The notes beneath the pieces were generated by a model. That model ran no database searches, was not told where the DNA came from, and worked only from the letters and a program-made list of their open reading frames with translations. This document shows positions 37,547 through 50,382 of a DNA stretch of 64,000 nt, piece by piece (positions within the stretch are counted from its first letter, which is position 1; every line of letters begins with the position of its first letter). The DNA is from Ichthyophthirius multifiliis. Taxonomy: Eukaryota; Ciliophora; Oligohymenophorea; Hymenostomatida. Where the stretch lies: assembly GCF_000220395.1 (NCBI RefSeq), contig NW_004086914.1, positions 1 to 64,000 of the forward strand, in the 5' to 3' direction. Position numbers and translations under genes: made by a program.

Positions 37547-38193
37547 TCATTCTTACATCTCGTTTTTGTTGGCTTCTTATGATATTATGATTTTTCCTCT
37601 ATAAGTAAAAAATAATTCGGGTCTACAATGTAATTTAAAATTTATCAATTGTAAAAAATCTCTTTCTAATTAGTTTATTTCTTAATTTGTAATGCCCCCA
37701 ACTTTGGAATAATATTCATTATTATAATATTTATCATCAAAAAATTTAATTGCTACCATTATTGAACATATTAAAATTCTGCAAATAAATTATATATAAT
37801 TTATATATTTAAAATATGCAAAATTCTTATAAATTAATTAAAAAACCTGTGAATATTATAACTATTTATATTAAATTTTTTATGCCTTTAAGTTATTCTA
37901 TCAATATATATTAATGCTAAAATAAAACATTCTTATGAACAATTAGTACATCTAGATATCCTTAATAAATAATCTTTTATAGAGATATTTGGTATATTTT
38001 ATCCATGGAAATTTGTTAAAAATTCTATTGGTTAATTATCAGTTTATTGAATTATTTCCTGTAATACATTTGCTATTATATTTAATATATCTTCTGTATG
38101 TAAAATTTATTATCTATTTATAATATAAGCTTCTTCATAAGAAATATTATCAGTTTAATCAATATACGCTGTTACTTATTCTTCTTATTCCAT
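37547..38193 (-). CDS. Cyclin, PHO80/P-U type, 192 aa
   Basis: Activating partner of a cyclin-dependent kinase. Two exons sum to 579 nt (193 codons) with one intron, 37779-37846 (68 nt). Landmarks of the PHO80-like cyclin box: [87 protein letters not shown]. The His-Arg-spliced joint matches the family NxHRLLI. Stop TGA 37547-37549. Single-copy small cyclins of this class act in phosphate or cell-growth control in fungi and in kinetoplastids; the ciliate target is unknown. Confidence 0.92.
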
Positions 38194-38595
38194 TTTTGTT
38201 TATATATTATAAATTTTTTATTTATATATTTTTATATTTTAAATAAAATAATTAATAAAAATTTGCTAATTATCTAAATATAAAATTATTTTTAATATTA
38301 TTTAGTAAAAAAAGCTTTTTTTTTTTTTTCTATATACTTTTATTATTCATTAAATTTAGAATAAATTTTCTTCCTTAATAATTAGTTAAAAAAATAATAA
38401 AAGCTTAAAAAATAAATTGACATATATTTCAATTTTAAAATAATTAATTATCTATTTTATTTTAGAAATTTATTTTATTTAACACTAAAATTTTTATAGA
38501 ACTTTTTGTTAATATTTAATTATAAATTATTAAATAAATAATTAATTTAATATTTTTTAATTCATAATTATTAAATAATTTATTTATTGTATTAT

Positions 38596-38635
<40 letters not shown>

Positions 38636-39215
38636 TAAAATCATATTATATTTTATCAATTTATTAATGTTTTACTTTATAAATATTTAAAGAAATATAA
38701 AGATTAAAAATATTTACATAATAATTATTTTTAATTTATTTTATATAGTTATTATTATTAATTAAAAATAAAAAATAATCAAAGTAAATAATAATAATAA
38801 TAATAATAATTATAATAAAAAAAATAAAAATAATAATAATAATAATTATATTAAAAAGTAGATTTTATTTTTATAAATTTGTAATAATGAATATTTAATA
38901 TATATTTGTATATAATATTTATAATTTATTTTAAAATTATATAATATGATTCTTTATAATTTTTAATATTTTAAATAATTTATTTTTTTATTGAAGTGTA
39001 ATAATGAAATTAAACAATCATATAATTTATTTAATTTATAATTAATATAAATAGAAAAATTCTTAAAACTTATATTAATAAAAAATAAAAAATAATGTAA
39101 AAGAATTAAAAATTTTAATTCGAAATAACATTCCATAATATACTTTTAAATTTAGAATAAAAAAACATTTTTATAACTTTATTAGTTAAAAAAGGTACTT
39201 GATTATTTTAAAATA
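38194..39215. other. AT-rich intergenic region with microsatellites
   Basis: Divergent spacer between cyclin (-) and the coiled-coil gene (+). It contains a TA run at 38599-38632 and AAT-type triplet runs near 38790-38850. No gene is seen. Confidence 0.6.
38599..38632. repeat. TA dinucleotide microsatellite
   Basis: About 17 uninterrupted AT units in intergenic DNA. Confidence 0.95.
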
Positions 39216-40787
39216 ATGCAATATAATAACTATATTATATATACTTCCAAAAAAAAAGGGAATAAAATAAAGGAAACAAAGAAAATATATTTTGATTAAA
39301 ATTATAATTCAATAGATATAAATGAAACATTCATTATTACATCAACCCTATTTAAAGATGAATAATAAAGAAAATATAAAGATAAATATGTATTTTATTA
39401 ATATAATAAATATTATACATATATAAAATTAATTGTAAAAAGATTGAGATTTACATAAATAGTTACAAAGGAGAGAATAAAAACATTATTGGAAATATAT
39501 AAATTTGTCTATCAAATTATGTTAATTTAAATATAAGATATGAAAATGGTGTAAAAATAGAAAATTGTGAAGATGAAAATGCCAAAATTTATTTTTTAAT
39601 TTAGTGCTTAAAGTAAAATATAAAATAAAAGAAAGTATTTATTTTATAATTAATAATTTTTTTTTTTTTTTTTTTAAAAAAAAAGGCTCGAATAAAGTAT
39701 ATAAAATTAAAATTAAATTAATTTAAAAATAAAAAAAAAAATTATAATAAAAATAAATATATAGAAAAATATTCTGTTGATGATAAACTAATTTGTACAA
39801 TTAATAAAAAATAAGAATTATAATCTGAATAACAAAGAGAATATAGAAACAAAAAAACGCTTAAATAATAAAGATTAAATTTAATAAATAAAGAAATCAT
39901 TCTAAAAAGTTTATTAAAAGTATAAGAATTGTCTAATTCTTATACTAACCACAAAGAAGAAAAAAGCTATTAATAAATTTATATGTCTAACAAAAATAAT
40001 GATAAGTAGAATAATATATTGAAAAAATAAAAGAATAGGAATTAATTATAATAAAATAGTTAAAATGATATTTAATAAAAATTATTAATAAAATAAGAAT
40101 AATAATCATAAAAAATTGATTTAGATTAGTAAATTTAATATTTAAATAATAGTAATCAATCACATTTTACTCCCGATAAATATGCTAAAAAGAACTTTCT
40201 TTAAAAATTTCAAAAAATTGATAATATTGCAAATTCAGAATATTATTAATTAGAAGCAAAAAACTAAAATATCTCTAAAAATAATTAATTTTCTAATGAG
40301 TTTATTAATGAAGAGATAGAATATATACATACTGCTAATTTTTTAACAGAGAAATATAAAAATAAGAATCGAAATAATTTAGAATAATTTATATAGTAAA
40401 TTTATAATGAAAAAACTTAATTCTCTGATAAATATTAATTTATGTTAGATTAATTTACATAAGAATAAGAAAAAGTTTTTTTTAATTTATATAATAACAT
40501 AATTATATTTTTTAAAAAAGCTGTAATAAGAAATATTAGTTTCTAAAATATAAAATTAAAAATTAATAATAGATTTAAAATTGAAAAACTAAATAATAGA
40601 AACATAAAAATAAAATATATTATAATAGTATTATCCTATATAAAATTTAAAAATAGAATATGATAATAAATAAAAAAATGAAAATTTATAAGTTCTTAAT
40701 ACTAATAAATAATAAACAGAAAACGAAATTTTATAAAAGTAAATAAATAAAAAAGAAGATATAATAAAAGAATTAGAATAATAAGTA

Positions 40788-40827
<40 letters not shown>

Positions 40828-41488
40828 TAATAATATATTAAAGATATAGTTTTAAAACAACATTATTAACTTAAAAATCGAAGAATTAAATTAATAAAAA
40901 TTATTATAAGAATAAAATATTACTTAATTAAAATAATAATGTGAAATTAATTTAAATGATCAACAAAGTTATTTCATGAATTTAATATAGTAATATACGA
41001 TTAAAATATCTTAATTATAATAAAACAATTCTAATTTTTAATTAGAAATTAAAAAAATAAATTCAACATCTTAATTATTATAACAATAATTAAATGAAAA
41101 AATAAATAACCTTTAAATACTTAATTAAAATTTAATAAATTAAATAGACTAAAAATAAAAACAATAAAATGAAAATTTTTACAATTTGATAAGGGAAGAA
41201 TCAAATTAATGCGAAAAAAAATAAAACTATACAAATAAATTAAAATAAAATACATAAGTCGAAATATAAGATGAAAATTAAAAAAAATAAATATATAATA
41301 AACACAAAGATAATAAAATTAAAAATATAAATCAAAATATAGAAACAACAAATGAGAATATAAAAAAAAACATAAATGAATTATAAATAAAAGTAATAAA
41401 TGATAATAAAAATAATAATAATTAATATGATAATAATAATTATGTTGAAAATATTATAATTATAAATAAAGATTATAAAGAATAATAA

Positions 41489-41541
<53 letters not shown>

Positions 41542-42161
41542 TAATACTAATAGTTAAAATGTTATTAATGAAGAAATAATTTTAATGGAAATTCCTTAAT
41601 TTAATGAAAAATCATTACTTAAATTAGAAAGTAGAACTGATTTACTATTACCAAATAATAATTTAAGCAAAAAATAAATATATTAATCATAATAAAACAT
41701 TTAATTTATTGAAGAAAATTATAAGAAACAAATAATAGAATTGCATGAAGAAATATCTTAACTAAATTTTAAAATAGAATTACTTTAAAAATAAATATAA
41801 TGTTAAAATTTTAGTACTGCCTTTTAAGTAGATTCAGAATAACATTAAAAGCTTTAAGAATAATTTATTTTACTAACTAAATAATATGAAAAACTAAATG
41901 TATTTTTTTATTTAAAATTTTTATATTTTTTTTTTTTTGCAGAATTCTTAAATGAATAGTTAAATTGAATATGAGTAAATGGTAAAACAAAATTAAAAAT
42001 TTGAAAAAAGATGCATTAACTATGAAATGAAAATTAATGAATTATAATCTAGTTTATTATAAACTAAATAAGATTTAGCATAAGCCCTTAATTCAGCTTT
42101 TTAAGCTGGAGGTTCTTTTATTGACTTTTTAGAAAATTAAGTAACCTTTAAAGAAAACTGA
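39216..42161 (+). CDS. Large Gln/Asn-rich coiled-coil protein with possible N-terminal C2 domain
   Basis: ATG 39216-39218 to TGA 42159-42161. The first ~75 residues (YTSKKKGNKIKETKKIYFD, DINETFIITSTLFKDEQ) look like strands 3-6 of an NT-C2 (EEIG1/EHBP1) domain, where a basic loop precedes a strand and the family xFxxxxTLxxD pattern. This is inference. The rest is Lys/Gln/Asn-rich helix, with SNQSHFTPDKYAKKNFLQKF, EYIHTANFLTEKY and, near the end, ELHEEISQLNFKIELL and AQALNSAFQAGGSFIDFLENQ. Several introns are likely: an AT-only stretch with a TA run at 40793-40824, and the T-rich stretches near 39660 and 41935. Exact exon limits are not fixed. Confidence 0.65.
40793..40824. repeat. TA dinucleotide run, probably intronic
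   Basis: About 15 AT units within the coiled-coil gene, flanked by GTAATATAA upstream and TATTAAAG downstream, so most likely part of an intron. Confidence 0.85.
41485..41540. repeat. AAT trinucleotide microsatellite in coding sequence
   Basis: About 18 AAT/TAA units inside the coiled-coil gene. Depending on frame it encodes Asn or Gln, both tolerated by this genetic code. Confidence 0.9.
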
Positions 42162-43122
42162 TTAAATATTAATTACTTATTTAGAACTAAATATTTAATA
42201 AATATTTTTTAAATTATTTTTATTTTAAATGATTAATTATAATATCTGTTTTGTAAAAAAAAAAAAAAAAAAAAATTATATATTTAATAATATAATATTT
42301 TATCATATTATTTCAAATAAATATTATTAAAAAATTTATAATATTTATTCTCTATTTTCTCTTTTTATATCTTTTAAAACCATAATTATAATTTTAACCC
42401 TTAATATTTTATATTTTTTGACATATATTGTTTAATATAAACTGTAAATTATGTTTTATATTTTTTATTGGCATAAAAAAATAAATTAATAACCTTTAGA
42501 ATTAATATTATTTTATTTAATTTCAATATAAATCAATTTTATTTGATATAATTTAATATATTATTAAATAGATATTAGATTTTATTTATGTATGCTTTTT
42601 GTGTTTTTTTTTTTATACAATAAAAGAAATTCTAATGCAATTTCTTTTTTTCAATTTGCTAATTTTACTATGAATGTAATAAAAAACACTTGTTCTAATA
42701 TTTAATTAATTTTAAATAATCAATAAATAAAATACTTTTATAAATAAATTTGGTTTTTTTCAAATTAATTTATTAATCACAAGTAAAGGAAAATATTAAA
42801 TATGAGGATTTTACAATAAATATTTTTTACAAAAATGAAAAAAAAAAAAAAAATAGAATGTTTTTAATTTTAAAGAAAATAATTTATATTTTAATTATAA
42901 AATATAAATAATATATATCTTATAATTATTTAATTTTTTTTTTTATTAATTTTTTTTCTTCTATTATCTTCCTCAATTATCTTTAAAAATACGAATATTG
43001 AAATTTTTTATGGGAGAAAGGAAATTATACTAGGATTTTTATTATACATATATAATTTTTTTTTTTTTTTTAATGTATTTATTTTATTATATATTTATTT
43101 TTTATTTAAAATAAAAAAAATT
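42162..43122. other. AT-rich intergenic DNA with a 21-A run
   Basis: No gene seen. A homopolymer of about 21 A lies at 42257-42277, and further A/T runs at 42840 and 43060. Confidence 0.6.
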
Positions 43123-43990
43123 ATGAAAGAAATATAAATAAAAAATAAACAAAATTAGAATCAAATAAAGAAAATATATAATATAATAAAGTTTAGTAAT
43201 CTAAATAATAATAAGATAATTAAAATATAGTGGCAAATTAAAATAATAATAGAACATCAGTTTTTAAGTTTAGTGAAAGAAGTGCATCTGATTGTTTTAA
43301 TTAAATTGAAACTAACTTTTTGGAAAAATATTTAAACTAAATATTAATTGATGAATATATATAAAAATATTTTATTTTTGATATATAGAAATAAAACTTT
43401 TATTACTAAAATATAAATAACTTTTGCATTTAATCTATATTTGAATCAAATATATCTTTCAATTTAGAACAATTTATTAATGTTTTAAGAAACTAGTTAA
43501 AGTTATATTCAAACTAGAAATTAAATTTAATAATTATACCTTGTTCATGTTAAACTTAAGAAAATATTTAGGAAAAAGATATTATTTATATTTAATGTTA
43601 CATTAAAATAACGCATACAAAACTTAAATAATTAAAAAAGAAAACCCTTTAAAATTTCATGAAATAATTAGAGATAGAAAATACAAACATAATATAAAAT
43701 AAAAATATACATTTTTTAATTTTTTATAATGGAGATATTCATTATGATTTTAATAACGAAATATTAAAATAAGAGGATTTCTATAATCAGAATATTATAA
43801 ACTCTAAATTTTTTATTAATATCTATTATATTTCTAAAGTTTCGCTTTTCTAACATTTTGCTAAGAAAAATAATAATTATTAGATTGAAGTTATAGATGA
43901 GAAAACTGTAAACTTTTATAATTAAACAAGATTTAATTTTAAACAAAGATAAATTTTAAAACAATTATAAATAATAAATGAATAAGAATA
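43123..43990 (+). CDS. Unknown protein, frame-broken near the start
   Basis: An ATG at 43123 lies two bases out of phase with a long coding-quality frame. That frame contains ENIQYNKVQQSKQQQDN, RTSVFKFSERSASDCFNQIE, NFLEKYLNQILIDEYIQKYF, NLEQFINVLRNQLKLYSN, LNLIIIPCSCQTQENIQ, FLIFYNGDIHYDFNNEIL and YYISKVSLFQHFAKK. An indel in the early A-runs is assumed. The end is not certain; a TGA one frame off lies near 43979. No domain is recognised. The LIIIPCSC and FLIFYNGDIHYD segments suggest a folded domain rather than a coiled coil. Confidence 0.5.
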
Positions 43991-45803
43991 AAGAATATAA
44001 AACTTAATTAGGTTAAAATAAAAAAATAAAAATAAAATAAATATTTTTTTTTTTTTGCCTTTACTGTTTTTAGCACTAGTTCTTTTATTATTTACAAAAG
44101 ATTTAAATAGTATTTTAATGTTAAATTTTTTAGGCGATGCTTTAAATTATGAGAAATACAGTTTATAAAATTAATATATTGTTTTAAAAGTTTAAAAAAT
44201 AATTACATAGTTTTATTTTAAAAAATAAAAATTGGATATAATTATTAAAATATAAATTAAATATGTATTATTGTAAAATTTTAATTAATTTTTTATCATT
44301 AAGCTTAATAAATATTTTTTTATACAAATAAAATATAAATAATAATTAATTATACTTTTATTTAATAAAGTTAAAAATTTAAAAATATTATATATATACT
44401 TTTATAAATGAGTTTTTTTATTATATAAAATACTTTTATTATTATTTAATGAAATTTTAATATTTCTGAATATATATTAATCATTTAATACTTATATTAT
44501 ATTTTTTTTTTAAATATTTGAAGATGATATGCAAATTTTTAAAGGAAAATTTTTAAAAAATATTTAAAAGAAAGTATTTATACTAATTTTTATTATTTTT
44601 TTTTAAAAAAATAAAATTTTCTTGAAAAAGGAAAAAAATTAAAAATTTCCTTTATAATTAAACCAAATATATATAATATTTTAAATTTTTTATACTTTGT
44701 AGTTATAAATGTTTAGTTTATAATGATTTTTAAAGATTTCTATTATATATAAAAAAAAAAATGTTTGCATTATTTATTATTCTTTAATAAAAATATTTAA
44801 AAATTTATTTTATAGACATAATATATAAATTATATTAATAAAAAAATATTAATATTAAAATTTTATGAGTAATTATTAATAGAGATATAATAGCTATGAG
44901 TATAAAAAATAATATGAATAAAATTAAATAAATATAAAAATATATAAATAAATATATATATATAAATATATTTACATATATTTAAATATTTTATTTATTT
45001 ATAAAAATACAAATATCTTTCTATTTGTTAATTTTTTTTTCTTAAAATCTTTTAATATTATAATCAATTTTAAAATGAATATAATATTTTTTTATAATTA
45101 AAGAATATAAATTTTTTGTATATATTAACAATTTCTTATATAAAAATAATTTTTTTTTTTCAATAAATTTAGTTATATAATATAGATGATATCCTTTTTT
45201 TTTTTGATTTTTTCAAAAAAATTGTAGAAAAATATATAATATAAAAATATAAACAATTAAATATAATTTATCAAATAAAATTTTATTTTTAATATAATTA
45301 AAATAATCTTCTATACTTAAAAAATAATATAATATAATCAAATAAAAAATAACATTTCATTAATTTAAAAAAAAATTATATCTAAAATATAAAATTAAAT
45401 ATACTTTAAAATATATTTAACGAATTAATTTTTAAAAATTTAATGTTATTTAATTTAAAATAATATGATTCATCTAAATTTATTAATAAATAATTATGTT
45501 TTATTAGAAAATTATTTAAAAACTCAATAATATTTATTCAAACTTTTAATATAATAATATTTATTAGCATAAAATTAGAGAAAAAATGAAAAAATATCAC
45601 AAGTAATATATTAATTTAATAATATTTAAAATAAATTTTTAAATGATTTTTTTTTAAACTTTTTTTTTTAAACATTTTCAAGTGATTTGTTTTTTTTATG
45701 ATTTGTTTATCAAATAAATTATAAAAAAATTTAAAAAATAAATATATAATTTAAAATAATTTTAATTAATATATAAATCAAAATAAATATTAAAATAAAA
45801 ATA
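43991..45803. other. AT-rich intergenic DNA
   Basis: Nothing convincing in about 1.8 kb. A short hydrophobic open stretch near 44060-44160 could belong to the preceding gene. Confidence 0.5.
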
Positions 45804-46783
45804 ATGAATATAAATTAAAATTTTTAAATAAATGAAGAAAGTTCAAATGAATAATCTTATGAATAATATGATGATATAAACAATACATAAAATCAATTTA
45901 TAAATAATTAAAATTAAAACTAAAATAATAAATAAAACAATCCAAATAATCAAATTAAGAGTTTAAATTACCAAACATATGAAGATTAACTCTTAGATCT
46001 TTAAAATAAAATTAAAAAAAATTTAAATTTATAATAATAAGAAGATGAAGAAGACGATGATAATGACTAAAAAGAGAATATTTAGCAACTTTATAACTAA
46101 AATAATAAAAATAATAATTAAATTTCCAACTATAATAAAAATAATAATTAAGATTATTAAGACGATATTAAAAGTGATGAAAATTCATATGATTAATAAA
46201 ATAACTATTAATAATTAGATAGGGATAATTATTTAGCTCCAAAGCTTAACCATTAAGAGTGTTCTAAATCTTCTTATATAAAATCTAATAATAATAATTT
46301 ATAAAAAGCAGCAACCTAACATAAATTTTTAAAAAAAGGAACTAATAATAATTATGGAATCAACTATCCGAAACTCAAAATTAACAATTAATCAAATTGT
46401 CAATAATAATATAAAACAATTTAATAATAAAAATAATAAAAAGAATAATATTAGGTTTACGAAGATGTAGAAAGACCAAAAACCTCAAGTAATTTTATTT
46501 TTTATTAAATAAATTTTATATTAAATAAAAAAAAGATACATTTAAACCTATTTATAAGGTTTCAATGAATTAATTTAAAATGGAAAATAAATAATTTGAT
46601 TATACAAATAAAAAATTTAAAACTCTTATTAAAAAGAGTGATCCAGTTAGCAGATACTAAAATATGTAGCAATAATGGAAATCAAGTTAGTTAATTTAAA
46701 GTGGGAAAGAAGGAAGAAAGTTGAATTTGTCAGAAAGGATAACTTTATAAAAAACGGATATTGCTAAAAATAGATATTATTGA
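45804..46783 (+). CDS. HYLS1-like centriolar protein, 310 aa
   Basis: Two exons sum to 933 nt (311 codons) with intron 46489-46535 (47 nt). The first ~200 residues are Asn/Gln/Asp-rich and disordered, with an acidic patch (EDEEDDDNDQ). Then come FLKKGTNNNYGINYPKLK and, in the last 80 residues, FKTLIKKSDPVSRYQNMQQQWKS. The K-x-DPV-x-RY...W pattern is the HYLS1 box that in animals lets hydrolethalus syndrome protein 1 act in centriole/basal-body to cilium conversion. The motif after W (PGE..LRW) is not obvious, so the call is not certain; other ciliary proteins also carry DPVxR motifs. Confidence 0.62.
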
Positions 46784-47074
46784 AAAATAAAAAAAAAATA
46801 TCATAAAGATTATTAAAATTGCAATTTGTTTTTTTTATTTTTTTTCTTCTATATATTATATAATTTAATTCCAATAATAAATAATTATATTGAAAACTTA
46901 TTTTATAATTAATTATATATAATATGTTTAGCAAATAAGTTATCTATTTTTAGGGGTTGTTTAGGCTAACAAAACTATTAAATTTTAATTTATTTTCAAT
47001 ATTCATTTTTCTCTATTCATTTTACTAAATATTTACTATGTAATGTAAAATTTTTAAGCCTTCTATTTTTAATA
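46784..47074. other. Short intergenic region
   Basis: No coding-quality frame; convergent spacer. Confidence 0.45.
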
Positions 47075-47255
47075 TCAATTAAGTAATTATAATTTTAAAT
47101 AAGTATCTTCTTCTAAACAAGATAATAGATAGTTAACTTATATAAGTTAATCAGCCTGATTTTCATTATATGACCACATATGAAACTGAAAATCGCGTGT
47201 TTTTGCCTTAATATTTAAACTTAAAATTCTGCTTTTAATTTTGAGAAAAATACTA
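47075..47255 (-). CDS. C-terminal exon of a small unknown gene
   Basis: Open minus-strand frame from a likely acceptor TTTTAG at ~47256 to TGA 47075-47077, coding RILSLNIKAKTRDFQFHMWS then YNENQADQLIQVNYLLSCL and EEDTYLKLQLLN. Composition is clearly coding and G+C-richer than the flanks. The upstream exon(s) could not be located; a candidate ATG near 47435 gives only a hydrophobic Lys/Phe/Leu leader. No family recognised. Confidence 0.45.
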
Positions 47256-47554
47256 AAATTATTTTATAATATTATTAATATAACAATAAAAACTGATTTT
47301 TTTGTTTTATATCATATTAAATATCTAGAAAAATATAAAAAACAAAAATATTTTAATAAAAACAAAAAATAAAATTTTATAAATAAAAAGTTTATTTTAG
47401 CAAATAAATATTTCATTATTTTACTCATTTCTATTAAATTTTTATTATTTATTTAATTTTTATTTATTATTTTCGATTTTCGAATTTTTTTTTTTATTTT
47501 TTCTGATAAAATAATTATATTTTTAAAAACAATAATTTTTTCCTTTTATTTTTT

Positions 47555-47622
47555 CCTTTTTATTTTTTATTTTTTCCTTTTTATTTTTTATTTTTTCCTT
47601 TTTATTTTTTATTTTTTCCTTT
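47555..47622. repeat. 21-bp tandem repeat (about 3.3 copies)
   Basis: Unit CC + TTTTTATTTTTTATTTTTT repeated three times in full and then partly. Non-coding. Confidence 0.9.
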
Positions 47623-47814
47623 TTCCATTTACTTAGAAAACTAATAGTATGAATAGTATGATATAAATATTTTATGGCGAATTAATATAAAAATTTAAAA
47701 GCAAAAAAATATATTTATAAACATTTTTATCTAATTTTATTGCATTTTTATTAGCTAATACTAATTTTTTTAAAAAGTTCATATAATATAATAATATAGG
47801 AAAAATTTATGTAA

Positions 47815-48240
47815 ATGTATGATCATGGAAACTCACTAATTCTCGATATTTGTAAGCGAAAAACATTCATGTATTCTGAAAACGCTAAAAGACCAAAATA
47901 GGCAACTTTGATAAAAAAAATATTAACCAAAACAGTAAATTAAATGAATCTAATATATAATACTAAATTCAAAAAGAAGATTCTAAAGAAATATAATAAT
48001 AATATAAATCTAAAGAATATAAAATGAATAATTATTATTGATGAAACAAATAAGAAAAATTGATTCTGAAGCACAATAAATACTTGATCAATGAAGAAAT
48101 AACAAAAAAGGGTCTTAAGATGTCTTATCCGTAGGACATAATATTTAAAAAAGCTGTCTTAATAAAATATAATATGTAAAATTGGGAATAAAAAAAATTA
48201 GATGGCTTGAGGCTCAACTGCATTGCTTCATAATTATAAA
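47815..48240 (+). CDS. Unknown gene, fragmented frames
   Basis: Starts MYDHGNSLILDICKRKTFMY, then SENAKRPKQATL. The better frame then shifts by one base after an A-run (47914-47921) to NINQNSKLNESNIQYQ and KEIQQQYKSKEYKMNNYY followed by TGATGA. The same frame stays coding after those stops (KLILKHNKYLINEEITKKGL, MSYPQDIIFKKAVLIKYNMQ, NWEQKKLDGLRLNCIAS). Either an intron covers the tandem TGA, or the locus is a decayed copy. Family not recognised. Confidence 0.42.
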
Positions 48241-48574
48241 TAATTAAGTAAATCAAAAATTAATTTTAGTTATGTCTACTATTTTATTATTTATTTTTTT
48301 AATCACAAATTAATTATTTGATAATAAAGAGTAAAAAAAAAATAAAAAAAAAATTAAATTAAAAAAGATATAAAAAAAAATAAAAAAAAATAAGGAAAAA
48401 TAATATCTAAAAATAAACTATATAGAAAATAGAGTAACTAATCAAATAATGAAATAAATTATAATATAAATTTATACAAATATAAATAAATAATAATAAA
48501 AAAATAAAATATAGAAATTATTATTATAAATATTATTATTACTGTAATTATTATATCTATTATTATTATTATTA

Positions 48575-48620
<46 letters not shown>

Positions 48621-49299
48621 ATTATATATATATTTCCTATTTAATATATTATTTTTTAATTTTACTATATCTATAATTTATTTTGAGATATTTTTTATAA
48701 ATATTTAAATTTATAATTAATATTGTTTTTTTTATTAATTTATTTGTTAATTTTTTTTATATAAAAAAAATGTTTTTTTTATTTGAAAGTATTAGAAATA
48801 TTTTATACATAAATATTAATTTTTTATTTATATATGTTTTTATTAATGATATTTTTTAATATATAATAATATTCATTTTAAATTTTTTTTATTTTTTTAT
48901 TTTTTTTATCAATATAAATATTGATATTTTTTATTTATTATTTTTACATATAATTTCTTTTTTGTATTGAATATTTTAATAATAATATTTTTATTAATTT
49001 TAAAAGCTTAAATATTATCTATTTTTAAAAATTTATTTATATACAATTTTATTTTCTTGTAATAATTAAAATATATTTTTTTTATATGAATTTTATATTT
49101 TTTCTTTATATATATTTTTTTTTATAAATTTAAATTTAAAATTTTTGCCTTTTATTTAATTTTTTTTCATATTTTTAATTTAAAATATTTAAAATATATA
49201 AATATTTTGATATAATGTATTAAAATTATTTAAATATTTTTTTTTAAAACAAATCATAATATATATATAATTATATAATTAAATAATATATATTATTCT
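48241..49299. other. AT-rich intergenic DNA with ATT triplet run
   Basis: Contains an ATT microsatellite at 48583-48619; otherwise only A/T simple sequence. Confidence 0.6.
48583..48619. repeat. ATT trinucleotide microsatellite
   Basis: About 12 units, intergenic. Confidence 0.92.
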
Positions 49300-50382
49300 T
49301 CATTCTCTATCATCTTTATAAAATATTTGATTTTCACATTTTTCGTTATTTCTTATTTATAAAATATTATTAACTGTCACTTAACAAATTGCATTTATAG
49401 CTTCCTAAGTAAAAAAAGCCTAATGCCCTGTCACAATAACATTAGGATACATTAGTAATCTAGCTAAATCATCATCATTAATTACTTTTTCACTCGAATC
49501 TTAAAAGAAGAAGTTTTCCTCATTTTCGAAAACATCTATTCCTACACCACCTAATTTTCCAGATTTCAAAGAATTAATAATTTCATCAGTTCTAATAAGT
49601 TTACCTCTTCCAGTGTTGAGAATATATGCACCTTCTTTAATTAATTCTAGTGATTTTCTATCAATGATATATTAAGTATCATAATTTAATGGACAATGTA
49701 AAGAAATAATATCACTTTATTATAAAAGTGTTTTCAAATCTACATATTTAGCATTATATTTTTCCTCAATTTTTTTGTCAGATTAAACATCATAACATAA
49801 AATATTCATTTCGAATCCTTTGCAAATTTACATAAAAGCCTATCCAATTTTTCCAGTTCCTATTACTCCAACTTTTTTTTGATATAAATTTATTCCTAAA
49901 AGTCCTTCAAGACAAAAATTTCCTTCTTTTGTCCTATTTTATGCTTTATGAATTTTCCTTACTAATGTTAATAAAAGAGCCATAGTATGTTCTGCTACTG
50001 CTTAAGGTGAATAAGCTGGTACTCTGACTACTTTTATATCTAATTCTTATGCTTTTTTTAAATCAATATTATTAAAACCTGCACATCTTAAAGCAATTAA
50101 GTCAACTCCGTTATTTTTTAGGGTAGTTAGACATTTTGCATTTAACTTATCGTTTACAAACGGTATTATTGTATTAAAACCTTATGTTAATATAGCTGTT
50201 TTTTCGTTAATTTCTTATGGAAAATATTCTATTTCTAACCTTTATTTCTTGGGTAATTAATTGTTTACTTTTTCAAAGAACAATTAATCATAGCTTTTTG
50301 ATGAAAATAACGCAACTTTATTTTTATTTTACCAATGTTCATAAGTGCAAAAATTTTTAAATATTTAAAGCTTTCGGAGCAT
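49300..50382 (-). CDS. D-lactate dehydrogenase (D-2-hydroxyacid dehydrogenase family), 360 aa
   Basis: Reduces pyruvate to D-lactate with NADH. Intronless, exactly 361 codons. Family landmarks: VDLIALRCAGFNNIDL (substrate-domain Arg region), VVRVPAYSPQAVAEHTMAL, the NAD-binding glycine motif KKVGVIGTGKIGQAFMQIC, LCYDV (dinucleotide acid), IISLHCPLNYDTQYII, GAYILNTGRGKLIRTDEI (catalytic Arg in NTGRG), LGGVGIDVFENEENFFF (catalytic Glu), NVIVTGHQAFFTQEA (catalytic His). The long insert after VFENE and the GHQAFFT motif are typical of bacterial/protist LdhA rather than of other 2-hydroxyacid dehydrogenases. Such genes in anaerobe-tolerant protists are often of bacterial origin; codon use here matches the host. 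Start chosen at MLRKLQIFKNF, the first ATG after an upstream stop. Confidence 0.95.
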
